NCBI RefSeq assembly: GCF_037975245.1
Contig: NC_092567.1
Location: 25,166,876 to 25,230,875 of the forward strand
DNA from: Apostichopus japonicus
Taxonomy: Eukaryota > Echinodermata > Holothuroidea > Aspidochirotida > Stichopodidae
Direction of reading: 5' to 3'
Length of the DNA stretch: 64,000 nucleotides
This document shows, piece after piece, positions 11,601-20,570 of this stretch; the stretch's first letter is position 1; every line of letters starts with the position of its first letter. Below the pieces are notes generated by a model, which saw only the letters and a list, made by a program, of their open reading frames with translations, did no database searches and was not told where the DNA came from. Made by a program: the position numbers and the translations under genes.

Positions 11601-14600
11601 GTGAGGTGTAGAGGGTACAAGCCCTATATTGTTACATTGGAGTTTTATATATCTTTGAGTAATAGATTATTTTCAATCCCTGTGAACTTTACCTACCAGT
11701 TATGATATGTACAGTAGACCTACTTACCCATCATGACCCAGTATTCTCTGGTGGAAAAAGATTTGTCTAGGGTAGGGTTGTTAGTTGACACTTTTTCAAC
11801 AGGTGATGACATGGTTGTGCTTGACAAAGGTGCAGCAAATGTTGAGTTGTCCACAGTAACAGCTGATGTTGTGTTGTCCACAGTAACAGCTGATGTTGTG
11901 TTGTCCACAGTAACAGCTGATGTTGTGTTGTCCACAGTAACAGCTGATGTTGTGTTGTCCACAGTAACAGCTGATGTTGTGTTGTCTACAGGAACAGCTG
12001 ATGTTGTGTTGTCCACAGTAACAGCTGATGTTGTGTTGTCCACAGTAACAGCTGATGTTGTGTTGTCCACAGTAACAGCTGATGTTGTGTTGTCCACAGT
12101 AACAGCTGATGTTTTGTTGTCCACAGGAACAGCTGATGTTGTGTTGCCCACAGTAACAGCTGATGTTGTGTTGTCCACAGTAACAGCTGATGTTGTGTTG
12201 TCCACAGTAACAGCTGATGTTGTGTTGTCCACAGTAACAGCTGATGTTGTGTTGTCCACAGTAACAGCTGATGTTGTGTTGTCTACAGGAACAGCTGATG
12301 TTGTGTTGTCCACAGTAACAGCTGATGTTGCGGTTCCTGGAGGGCTGGTTGATGATGACATCGCATTAATTTCTTCAGAGGTGGTGGATGATGTGGTCAC
12401 AGTTGATGGTAGCTTTGGGGTGGCATAACTTTGACTAGTTCTTGATATAAAAGAGGGCTCTAAAGTTGTTGATGGATGTGAATTCAATTTTGATGTTTGA
12501 ATGGGAGGCACTTGCGAGGTAGAGTGACTAGTTAAAATCACGGTGGGCACAATACCAGCGTTCGACGAAGTAATCGCAAGACTATTAGAAGGCAAGAAAG
12601 TCATGGAAGGAAATGAAGATGTAATTGCAATAGTGTATAAGTTACCACCTATAGTAGAAGTAGGACGTATTGTTACCATGGTGACAGGTTCTGAGGTAGA
12701 GTCAGGAAATGCTGCAGAGACAGAGAGAAAATATTTTGAGAGAATATTAGTGAAGTGAGAGCTAGAAACAGAAGATGATGACACTGAGTTACTAGACAAA
12801 TGAGGTTGATGAAAAACATGTGAGGCAGAGAGAAACTGACTTGAAAAGGATGGGTTAGTCGACGGGTTAAGAAACAGAAAAGAAAAAGAATTCACCAAGG
12901 TAGAAGAATATGAGGTTGTACTTGTCTTAGGCAGAATGTCTACAATATATGACTGAGATTTACTAATGGAATTAGTATTAATCATTGTGGCAGTTGATGT
13001 CTTATGAACAGATTCCACAGAATCCAATTTGGTTGAAAGATTTCTGCTGCTATGTAACACTGTTGTTATTGCATCAGACACAGGATTCATTGCAAATGGC
13101 TTATTGCTAGAAACAAACCCCTGAGATATGGCATTTGTCATGAAGTGTGTTTCAGTTTGGCTGGTAAACATGACAGTATGTCCTGATGGCACTTGCAATG
13201 TTTGATGACTGCCAGTTATGTAAGTTGACGACATGGTGGGTTGACTTTCCTTATTAGAGGTATTGACTGAAGTATAAGGTACTGTATTTATAGGAAGTGA
13301 ACCAGTTTTAGCAACAAAAGGTTTCTCTGTGGTATCCACTGATGTAGATGGGGTAGACATTAGAGAATGGAAGTCTCTTCTGGAAGAATATGACATATCT
13401 AATGATGTGAATGATGTTGGAGGTGTGCTACTCAAAGAATGTAAATCAATTTCAGGGATGAGAGACACCCCAGAGATAACCATTAATGTCTGTGGAGAGG
13501 GTATAAAGGAGTGAAAGTCACTTGAACTAGGTAAACCAGCTTCTTGTGAAGATTTAAATAATGATGGGGTCATTGTATTCAGAGAAGGGGATTGGATTTC
13601 ATGGGTGAAAGGAACCCCAGAAGTGAACACTGATGGCTTTAGCGTGGAACTAAGAGAATGCGACAAAGTGTTGGGCGGGACATTGTTTTCTGATGGTTTG
13701 AATGGCGCTATGGTACTCCTAGAAGGTGAACCGGTTTTATGGATGAAAGTATTGTTTGAGGTGACCACGGATGTCTGATGTGAATATGTAGGAGAATGAA
13801 AGTCAGTTCTTTGAGAAGATGACCGAGGGATGGTACTAAAAGAAAGCAATTCATTTTCAGACAAAAGATCTACCCCGGAGGCTGAGGACTTTATTACTAT
13901 GTGTAGTGTAGACTTCAAAGTATGTAAATCAGTTCTGGAAAAGTTAGGTTTTGTTGAAGACTTTAATGATGACACAGACTTTGTGGTGAACAATGATGAT
14001 TGTGGTGTGGGCCTAAGGAACTCAGTTCTGTATGATATATGTTTGTCTAAAGATTTGAGTGAGGTCTGAGGTGTGAAACTCGCAGAATGTGAGTCAGTTA
14101 CAGGTATGTATGGTATTTCTGTGGCCATCTTGGACATATGTGGTGTAGGCCTAAGAGAATGAAAGTCAGTTCTGTGAGAAACAAGTTTGTCTGAAGAAGT
14201 AAATGATGACTGAGGTATAGTACTCACAGTATGTGAGTCAGTTCCTGCTATTAATGGTATTTCTGTGGCCATCATGGACATATGTGGTGTAGGTCTGAGA
14301 GAATGAAAGTCAGTTCTGTGAGAAACAAGTTTGTCTGAAGAAGTAAATGAAGATTGAGGTATAGTATTCACAGAATGTGAGTCAGTTCCTGCTATTAATG
14401 GTATTTCTGTGGCCATCTTGGACATATGTGGTGTAGGCCTAAGAGAATGAAAGTCAGTTCTGTGAGAAACAAGTTTGTCTGAAGAAGTAAATGATGACTG
14501 AGGTATAGTATTCACAGTATGTGAGTCAGTTCCTGCTATTAATGGTATTTCTGTGGCCATCTTGGACATATGTGGTGTAGGCCTAAGAGAATTAAAGTCA

Positions 14601-17600
14601 GTTCTATGAGAAACAAGTTTGTCTGAAGAAGTAAATGATGACTGAGGTATAGTACTCACATAATGTGAGTCAGTTCCTGCTATGAGTGGTATTTCTGTGG
14701 CCATCTTGGACATATGTGGTGTAGGCCTATGAGAATTAAAGTCAGTTCTGTGAGAAACAAGTTTGTCTGAAGAAGTAAATGATGACTGAGGTATAGTACT
14801 CACATAATGTGAGTCAGTTCCTGCTATGAATGGTGTTTCTGTGGCCATCATGGACATATGTGGTGTAGGCCTGAGAGAATGAAAGTCAGTTCTGTGAGAA
14901 ACAAGTTTGTCTGAAGAAGTAAATGATGACTGAGGTATAGTACTCACAGTATGTGAGTCAGTTCCTGCTATTAATGGTATTTCTGTGGCCATCTTGGACA
15001 TATGTGGTGTAGGCCTAAGAGAATGAAAGTCAGTTCTGTGAGAAACAAGTTTGTCTGAAGAAGTAAATGATGACTGAGGTATAGTATTCACAGTATGTGA
15101 GTCAGTTCCTGCTATTAATGGTATTTCTGTGGCCATCATGGACATATGTGGTGTAGGCCTAAGAGAATGAAAGTCAGTTCTGTGAGAAACAAGTTTGTGT
15201 GAAGAAGTAAATGATGACTGAGGTATAGTATTCACAGAATGTGAGTTAGTTCCTGCTATTAATGGTATCTCTGTGGCCATCATGGACATATGTGGTGAAG
15301 GCCTAAGAGAATGAAAGTCAGTTCTTGGAATTACATGTCTGTTTGATGTTGGTACGGTCGTATGCATTGTTGATCTAACAGAAGCAGAGTTGGTTTTGGG
15401 ATAGATTAATGAATGTATATTGATATTGTCTTGTGATCTACTAATCGAGGAAAGACTAATATTTGGCACAAACTCTTTACTTTGAATATTCAAACTTGGT
15501 GTTTGGTACAGAGACAAACTGCTCATGTCTTTGGAAGTTCCTATCCGTGTCTGAAAATGGACATTTTCAGGTTTTGATGATAAATAATTGGTTTTCAAAA
15601 CTGAGACTGTACCAAAACTTGAGGTAATAGGAGTTAATGCAGTTAAAGAGGAAGCTCTAACACTTGTTAATGAAGTAGTTTTAATTTGTGGCTTTGTGCT
15701 GCTTAAATACTGGAAATATGAACCAAATGATGCAGTCATTTTAGCTATGCTTGGCAAATTAGCAGATAATTGATTTAACTTAGAGATAGGTGAAACATAT
15801 GATGACATATTTAAGTTATTTTGTGAGGAAGACATATCAAGGATATGGATGCTAGGTAAATGGGATGGGACAGGATTAGGATCTAAGGAGAGTGAGGATA
15901 ATAAATATGTGGTGTGTGAGTGCTTCAGAGAACTGAATGAATCATCAGTGGGCCGCAAAGATGATGAATATTCACTGTGTAATTGCTGATCTAACAAGTT
16001 TGAAGAGACATAATTAGTAGGGGAGAAAAAAGTCTCTTGTGGGTGAGAAGAAACAGAAATAATCCTTGAAGAAAAAGGTAATGCCTGTTTTGGATTAGAA
16101 AAAGATCGGTGTTGAGCAGTCTGTGTTATTGGTGTGGATAGTGATCTTACATATGTAGGGTACACCTCAGTATTGGTAGTAGGGTAGGAAGGCAAAGGAT
16201 ATGAAAAAGCAGAATCATGAAAAGTGGAAGAGACAAAGTGAGTGAAAGGAAACTGCAAAGTTCTGGTAAAGCTTGTAAATTTGGCCTCTGTTGTGTAAAG
16301 AGTTTGCCTCTCTGAGGGTATTTCTATTGAATTCTTAGTCTCTGATATCGCTGATGTATCGATCCAACTACCCTTTAAGTTTGAACTTTTTTTGTGACAG
16401 GTACTGCTTATAAAACCTCCTTGATTACTTTTTGAAGAAAGTGTGCCTGTGGTCGGTTGTACAAATGAGGATTGCATATTGAAAGTTGCAGTATAACCAC
16501 CGGATAATCTCGGAGGGTGTGAAATTGTTCTTCCAAAAAGTGAACTTGGTTTCATATTAAAGTCATATGCTGAAGGAAATTTTAAGGACAGAGGGCTTTG
16601 TTTTTGGGAACTACTCAAAGATATTTGAAAGGCTTCATCAATTGTTGGATTTGAAGATACCAGCCAAACCAAAGAGGAGAAAGTCTTACCTTGATTCACA
16701 GGAGTAGGACTAAGTACAGATTTTGTAAAGCTATGATAAGATTGGTAAGACGAGGCTGAATAGAAAGCACTGACATTTAACTTGTATATAGTTTTACTGT
16801 TGTCTCGTAGATACGGACTACCAGTCAACTTTTTGATGGCTGAACTGGTTGTGAGTTTAGAATGGAGGACAGGGCTGACTTCACCGGGAAGGGAGATAGA
16901 ATGAGATAGAGGGACATGAGGTGGGTAAGAGCTATGAATGTCTTTGGTGGATCCTTCAGGAGTGGAGACAGCATGCAACTCTCCATCCACCAGACCAGCT
17001 GCTATGAAATGAAAAGAAAAGCAATACTTTTGGATGGGCCATACAATTACAGAATGAGAGCATGTGTATGTCTATACTACTAGGAAATTAACTGATTTAA
17101 AAAAGTGGTTACAATTAAAAAATCTCCAGGCTTTTGAACTTACAAAGATTGCAATTATAATATAGCATGTACTTGACCTAAATGTTAAATGATGTCATGA
17201 TCATTTAATATGTGTTTTGTTACATATGCAATGAATCATGATACATGAAATCTATTGCTTTATCTGGGCTAATTGGTGTTATGGTTGAGCTAATTTCATA
17301 TCAAGATACAAAACTTGCAAAAATTTGATAATGAGAAAGTTAGAGTAAGACTCTAGCTGATGAAACTTGGTCCACTGTCACAAGAAAGGGCCAAGATTGA
17401 TTAAATGGTTGCAAGCTGATTTGTACAATAGGTTATTTTGGTGCTACTGTATACTGCTATCAATACACTTCACAATTAGTCACTTTAAGTTATAACTATC
17501 TGTTACAAAGGAATTTATTTTCACTTCTTAGCTGGCCAAAGCTATGGTAAAGTAACCTTCACATATTATATGCTATCTCAATTTACATGTGTATACTTAA

Positions 17601-19158
17601 TACTACTTCAAGTTATTTGTTAGTAGTGAAAAGCTGTGGTACCTGATACTTCGATATTAATGGAAACATTTGATGCCAATGAGAAAGCTACACTGTGGAG
17701 GATAGTTAACAGCTGGCCCACATTCAAAAAGCTGAGGGTAAGCTCCATTTTGTAACAGCTCACATCTTCAAAAGATACTGAAACATAAAAGAATCATTGA
17801 GAAGGATTAGGTTAATGCAATGATATTATTATAAATTTCTTAACTTTTTTTACCCAAATTTATAATGATATTCCCCGGTAGCCGGATGTTTAAGAACTAC
17901 CCTACAGTATGTCTAAAGTAAACTGTCATAAAGTCACCACTTCAACAAGTTAATATCCTATTGAAACATACTGTACTGAAGTTGTTTCTTCTGTTAACAT
18001 TGGCACATAAATACTTAGATACAATCTTTAAAGGTGGTATAACTATAGGTCTTAAAACTGAGTCATTATTTTCAAACAGTTGCCCTGGCAACTTTATGAC
18101 AGTAGCAGTCATAAAGTTGCCACTACACACTATTGCATAATAGGCTACTTACAGCATAGGCCTATAAAATATGTCCAGAAAACATTTCATTAGATTCTGT
18201 GATGAAGTCATCACACCCAACCCCCCAACCTCCCCCTCCTCCAAAACTGTAATTAAAATTTTTTCATGGGAATTATTTGATATTCTGTATGATGGTATAG
18301 ATAGTAAATAAGCAATAGTAAGGACATACTGTACATGTTCTTTCCAAGGTGGTGTTGTGATGACAATCTTCCTGATTTTAATCAGTGGTTTAGTTCAGCT
18401 ATGTGATTTCATTGATGGTTTGAGCAGATTGATTACGTTTTAAGCAAGGACAATTTCCTAACTTATTGAAGTTCACTGTATAATTAATAATTTAATAATA
18501 TAATATATCCGTGAAAAAATCCAAGAAGTATCTCAGAATACAAACTTTATGTTTCTTAGTTTCACAATGGATATTTTGGATGTTTTAGTTAAGGCTTTTT
18601 AGATTTAAATTGCAATTTAAAAAGTGAGTACAATATGACTAACGAACACAGCAACTACAGTGCCTATAAAGTATAACTAGTGCAGCTACATGTAAACCCC
18701 AGTATGGGTATTTAGGGAACACAAGTATTTGCAAAAGTCTGTAGAAGTTGGCTGAAAGGATTTTCCTCATTATGTTTGAAGCAAATTCCTGCCACTTCTA
18801 CCTCAACAAATTTAAGTATGGTATAAGTAAGGTTTTCTGGTGCATTGTTATAGTGGACAAAAGTTTGTTGTCAGATACGTAGATATCTGGGAAGTAATAC
18901 TTTATTCTGGCATTTAATGTTGTGGATTTTATGTTAGGTGGTGAACTTATGATGGTGGAAACTTGACAACAATTTAAGTTAGCTTAACATTAATCATTAC
19001 ATAACAAGTAACAATTGATCTAGGCCTAGGAAAAGTAGGATAGCTTAGGCCTATTCCATAAGCTGCCAAGTACCTGGGGAATACGAAAACGTATCTTGTT
19101 TATTCATCCAGCTGCTGATAAAAACAATAACATGACGTGAATGATGTAGGCTATGCAT
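5567..19158 (-). CDS. KIAA1549: KIAA1549-family type I membrane protein, 3' end off window
   Basis: Exons on the minus strand: 19158-19074 (tentative start), 17777-17643, 17001-11728, 11482-11220, 10399-10228, 9155-8953, 8538-8408, 7037-6866, 5691-5567. All splice phases agree, giving about 2186 residues before the left edge. Family marks: TREYWVMM before a basic RRRKRRRRKRAST cleavage-like site, an ectodomain block with LVFYIMSGG and LLLGVVVL, one membrane span, APDTF just inside, and SEYKKAQREISKILEPG further on. These match the order I recall for vertebrate KIAA1549 and KIAA1549L. The ectodomain is a huge Ser/Thr-rich mucin-like exon. Function is poorly known; human KIAA1549 is a BRAF fusion partner and is linked to photoreceptors. 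It is head-to-head with FERRY3. The start exon and missing C-terminus are the weak points. Confidence 0.85.
5720..5945. repeat. Two-copy tandem duplication, about 105-110 bp, in KIAA1549 intron
   Basis: Two copies share 'cactaatgga', 'aacccaatcaaaagtatcat' and AATAAACTTTGTCAGAGCCAG. It sits immediately upstream, in gene direction, of the 5691 acceptor. Confidence 0.85.
6377..6648. repeat. 44-bp minisatellite, six copies, in KIAA1549 intron
   Basis: Six near-perfect copies of 'tctctttacacagtcggtat' followed by ATATTGTACTGGTTTCAGTATTAC, spaced 44 bp. Because 44 is not a multiple of three, the open frames across it rotate with period three. They give repetitive peptides that are artefacts. Confidence 0.95.
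7615..8003. mobile_element. hAT-type non-autonomous element with perfect 8-bp target duplication
   Basis: Termini are CAGGGTTGTCCAACC and its inverse GGTTGGACAACCCTG. The insertion is flanked by ACATATAC at both 7607-7614 and 8004-8011, the 8-bp duplication expected of hAT transposases. The interior is GC-rich near the ends and has no transposase frame, so this is a 389-bp MITE. It lies in a KIAA1549 intron. Confidence 0.92.
8125..8275. repeat. 20-bp minisatellite, about seven copies
   Basis: Copies of 'tttaaattggtatatgtcaa' with small variation lie in tandem just after the hAT element. The preceding 100 bases contain degenerate versions of the same unit. No function is evident. Confidence 0.85.
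8953..9155 (-). CDS. KIAA1549: KIAA1549 transmembrane exon with cysteine-rich inner boundary
   Basis: 67 codons. The extracellular stub VPTTASPAADSN leads into the span NLVILLSIFIPLVILSS, then a Cys cluster SCMCCCCMFCVMC, then the basic stop-transfer GPKKKENER. Next comes APDTFRMLEFKQK, matching the conserved PDT block after the membrane span in this family. Seven cysteines within 12 residues at the cytoplasmic boundary suggest palmitoylation, which is an inference. Phases 1 in and 0 out agree with the neighbours. Confidence 0.85.
9980..10275. repeat. 154-bp tandem duplication copying an exon end and its splice donor
   Basis: Two copies, about 9984-10120 and 10138-10275, stay in register at a spacing of 154 bp (for example AACAGT at 9991 and AACAGC at 10145). 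The right copy contains the 3' end of the KIAA1549 exon and its donor (GT at 10227-10226, minus strand). The left copy, inside the intron, keeps the same exon-like codons and an identical donor (10073-10072). Confidence 0.92.
10803..11055 (+). mobile_element. tRNA-derived SINE in KIAA1549 intron
   Basis: A tRNA-like head has an A box within GTTAGCTCAGTGGTTAACG and a B box within TGATTCGAGTC. A unique body ends near a CACACATACATACAT-like tail. The cloverleaf is imperfect, so this is a SINE rather than a working tRNA gene. Confidence 0.75.
11220..11482 (-). CDS. KIAA1549: KIAA1549 exon with polybasic cleavage site
   Basis: 87 codons plus split ends. The acceptor at TAG|AATCTCAG (11482) was chosen over the nearer CAG|AATATGG because only the former keeps frame with the phase-1 donor at 11728. 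The product is acidic (EIEVEKDAEVKQLLQNLNPEED) and then carries RRRKRRRRKR|AST, a very strong furin-type site. It aligns in position with the RRA or KRA site in vertebrate members, where the ectodomain is probably cut within a SEA-like fold. Confidence 0.8.
11728..17001 (-). CDS. KIAA1549: KIAA1549 giant Ser/Thr-rich ectodomain exon
   Basis: An uninterrupted 5274-nt exon encodes 1757 residues, bounded by acceptor CATAG|CAGCTGG and donor ATGG|GTAAGT, phase 1 at both ends. It is dominated by Ser, Thr, Pro, His and Ile and is predicted to be densely O-glycosylated. It contains nine 48-residue repeats (coding for HRTDFHSLRPTPHMS and IPQSSFTSSDK) and near its end 18 nine-residue repeats TTSAVTVDN. 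The exon ends with TREYWVMM, a conserved family motif. Vertebrate KIAA1549 also has a large low-complexity second exon, but these repeats look lineage-specific. Confidence 0.88.
11848..12338 (-). repeat. 27-bp coding minisatellite, 18 copies (TSAVTVDNT)
   Basis: Eighteen in-frame 27-bp copies encode SAV(T/P)VDNTT. Nearly every unit carries an N-T-T sequon, giving about 16 N-glycosylation sites as well as O-glycosylation residues. Copies are almost identical in DNA, implying recent expansion or gene conversion. The antisense strand is also open across the array because the unit length is a multiple of three. Confidence 0.97.
14038..15333 (-). repeat. 144-bp coding minisatellite, nine copies (48 residues each)
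   Basis: Nine head-to-tail copies of a 48-residue unit. The first two units in protein order and the last are the most diverged, while the middle ones differ by a few residues such as HSL/NSL, SKM/SMM and HTV/HYV. Length is strictly a multiple of three, as expected of a translated repeat under selection for frame. Confidence 0.96.
17643..17777 (-). CDS. KIAA1549: KIAA1549 N-terminal ectodomain exon
   Basis: 44 codons, entering at TTTCAG|TATCTTTTG and leaving at TATCAG|GTACC, both in phase 1. It encodes SFEDVSCYKMELTLSFLNVG and ends NINIEVS. The SCYKMELTL segment recalls the SLYSMELVL segment shortly after the signal peptide in the vertebrate protein. The first residues of the mature ectodomain therefore probably lie here. 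Confidence 0.75.
17778..19073. other. KIAA1549 intron 1, nothing recognisable
   Basis: 1.3 kb of AT-rich sequence between the tentative first exon and the first secure exon. No exon, repeat family or RNA gene was seen. Confidence 0.5.
19074..19158 (-). CDS. KIAA1549: Tentative first coding exon of KIAA1549
   Basis: The frame from ATG at 19158 encodes MHSLHHSRHVIVFISSW then MNKQDTFSYSP and reaches donor CCCCAG|GTACTTGG in phase 1, which fits the next exon. It has a short hydrophobic stretch, but a weak one for a signal peptide. A different start exon is quite possible, since a clear signal peptide is expected for this type I protein. Transcript data would settle it. Confidence 0.3.
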
Positions 19159-19654
19159 ACTACCTCACTAGGTAGAGACTACAAGAAGTACTACAGTAGA
19201 CCTAGGCCAATGTAAGTATAGTCTAGGCCTACACTGTACAGTATACCTTGATATTTCGCAGAACCAGGCCTTACCAGCAAGAACCGTTAGCCTATGCCTC
19301 AATGACCGAGAGCGTCGCTCTATTCTTTTTGTCTATGTGACCTTAGCAACGTATTTCAGACGCATAATTCGCTCATATATTTTCAGTGTGGTCGTAGACA
19401 CATAAAAGTTCCGTTTATTTTGACAACTCGTCTTATTCACTAAGGCATTTACAAAGCAGATAATCATTTATCATGGATTTTTTTTTTCTGCATACTATTA
19501 ATACTAGTATTACTAAGACAAACTACAGGCGTACAGCAGATCTTGTTTTTAAGAGAATATATCGATCAAAGTTTATACTGAGTATGGAGCGCCTTTTGTG
19601 CAGCAAGGTGCCACAGCATTTTGTCGTAACCAGCCCCTGGCCAGGAATTATGAG

Positions 19655-19722
19655 TTAGAGGCGGACCTTCGTGTCACGGACCTATGTCCGTAACACTCGG
19701 CCAGAGTGATTATACTATTACT
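19655..19722 (-). mobile_element. Degenerate tRNA-like SINE head
   Basis: On the minus strand it resembles the hammerhead SINE at 3635-3745: AATCACTCTGGCCGAGTG, then TACGGAC, then TGACACGAAG. The B box is damaged and no hammerhead follows. It abuts the MITE at 19737, as if the two had become associated. Confidence 0.65.
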
Positions 19723-19736
19723 GGTGTGAATGCGTA

Positions 19737-20094
19737 TTAAAGGGTGTAAAGACTCGCGCAAAAAGAAACGTATCATGCCGGTAAGATGACCTAGTTTCGA
19801 ATGAGGTGTAACAGAAGTGTCAGACACCACCATCGATCCCTGAAAATACACACACAGCTTGCTACCGTCGGTAATTAGACACTAGTGTACAGTCAGTGCG
19901 GTCAATACCCATAGCACAGTGTATAAACGATACAGCGATGGACATCTCAGGTCCAGCTAAAGATAACAAGGTATCACGTTTCATTACTGTCTGCATTTTG
20001 TAGCGACATGAACAAAACGTCACTTGCAATCATCAGAAAGTTAACTTTTTCAGATGGCCGCACGCGGTTTGGGGCGAATCCACAATGCCTTTAA
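19737..20094 (+). mobile_element. MITE copy M1 (TTAA-bounded, imperfect inverted termini)
   Basis: It starts TTAAAGGGTGTAAAGACTCGC and ends near GGCGAATCCACAATGCCTTTAA, giving imperfect terminal inverted repeats of about 20 bp with TTAA at both edges. Two relatives sit in an ATG13 intron: one 5'-truncated in the same orientation (about 32612-32903) and one inverted and full length (33442-33798). There is no coding capacity. TTAA edges would fit a piggyBac-like mobiliser, but the termini are not clearly piggyBac. Confidence 0.8.
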
Positions 20095-20570
20095 CTATTG
20101 TGGAAGAACGATTTTGGTGAATCGTCTAGGCCTCTGTGGACTGCACAGACGACATATTCGAGTGTTTTCAGTCTGGGGACCCTTTTAAAGGCGCGACATA
20201 GTAAGGAATTGCATACAAAATTTGATAGGCATAGGATTTATGGAAAGAATAGAGAATTCTTCGCCGCAGTTGCTGGTGAGGCCCCCTCGGAGTCGTTGAA
20301 ATTTGTATGAACCTGCCGTGATTATTTTCAGGCGTCGACTACTATTATGGATGGACGGCAGTAATTGGTGTCCCTTTCCGCGTTCCATACAACAATATCC
20401 CTCCTTTGCTATGTTAGCGTTGGAGTTACACTATCACTAATCATTTATGGGGGAACCATAGATCGACTAGGCCTAGATACACGACAGAGTCAATGGTACT
20501 TGGATGTCTATTTTAAGTTAGACCTAGACTAGTCCAACTGTACGGGACAAAACCGACCCAGCAAAAAGAC

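Larger units (their letters stand above)
19159..20570. promoter_or_regulatory. Divergent intergenic region between KIAA1549 and FERRY3
   Basis: About 1.4 kb separates the tentative KIAA1549 start from the FERRY3 start codon, so a shared or overlapping promoter region is likely. Much of the space is taken by a degenerate tRNA-like SINE head (about 19655-19720) and a 358-bp MITE (19737-20094). The core promoters therefore probably lie in the remaining 19159-19600 and 20100-20570. No TATA box convinced me. Confidence 0.45.

Noticed and set aside
11733-12428. 231-codon plus-strand open frame with STVTADVVL repeats as a gene
   Set aside because: It is the exact antisense of the KIAA1549 27-bp coding array; the frame is open only because the unit is a multiple of three without stops.
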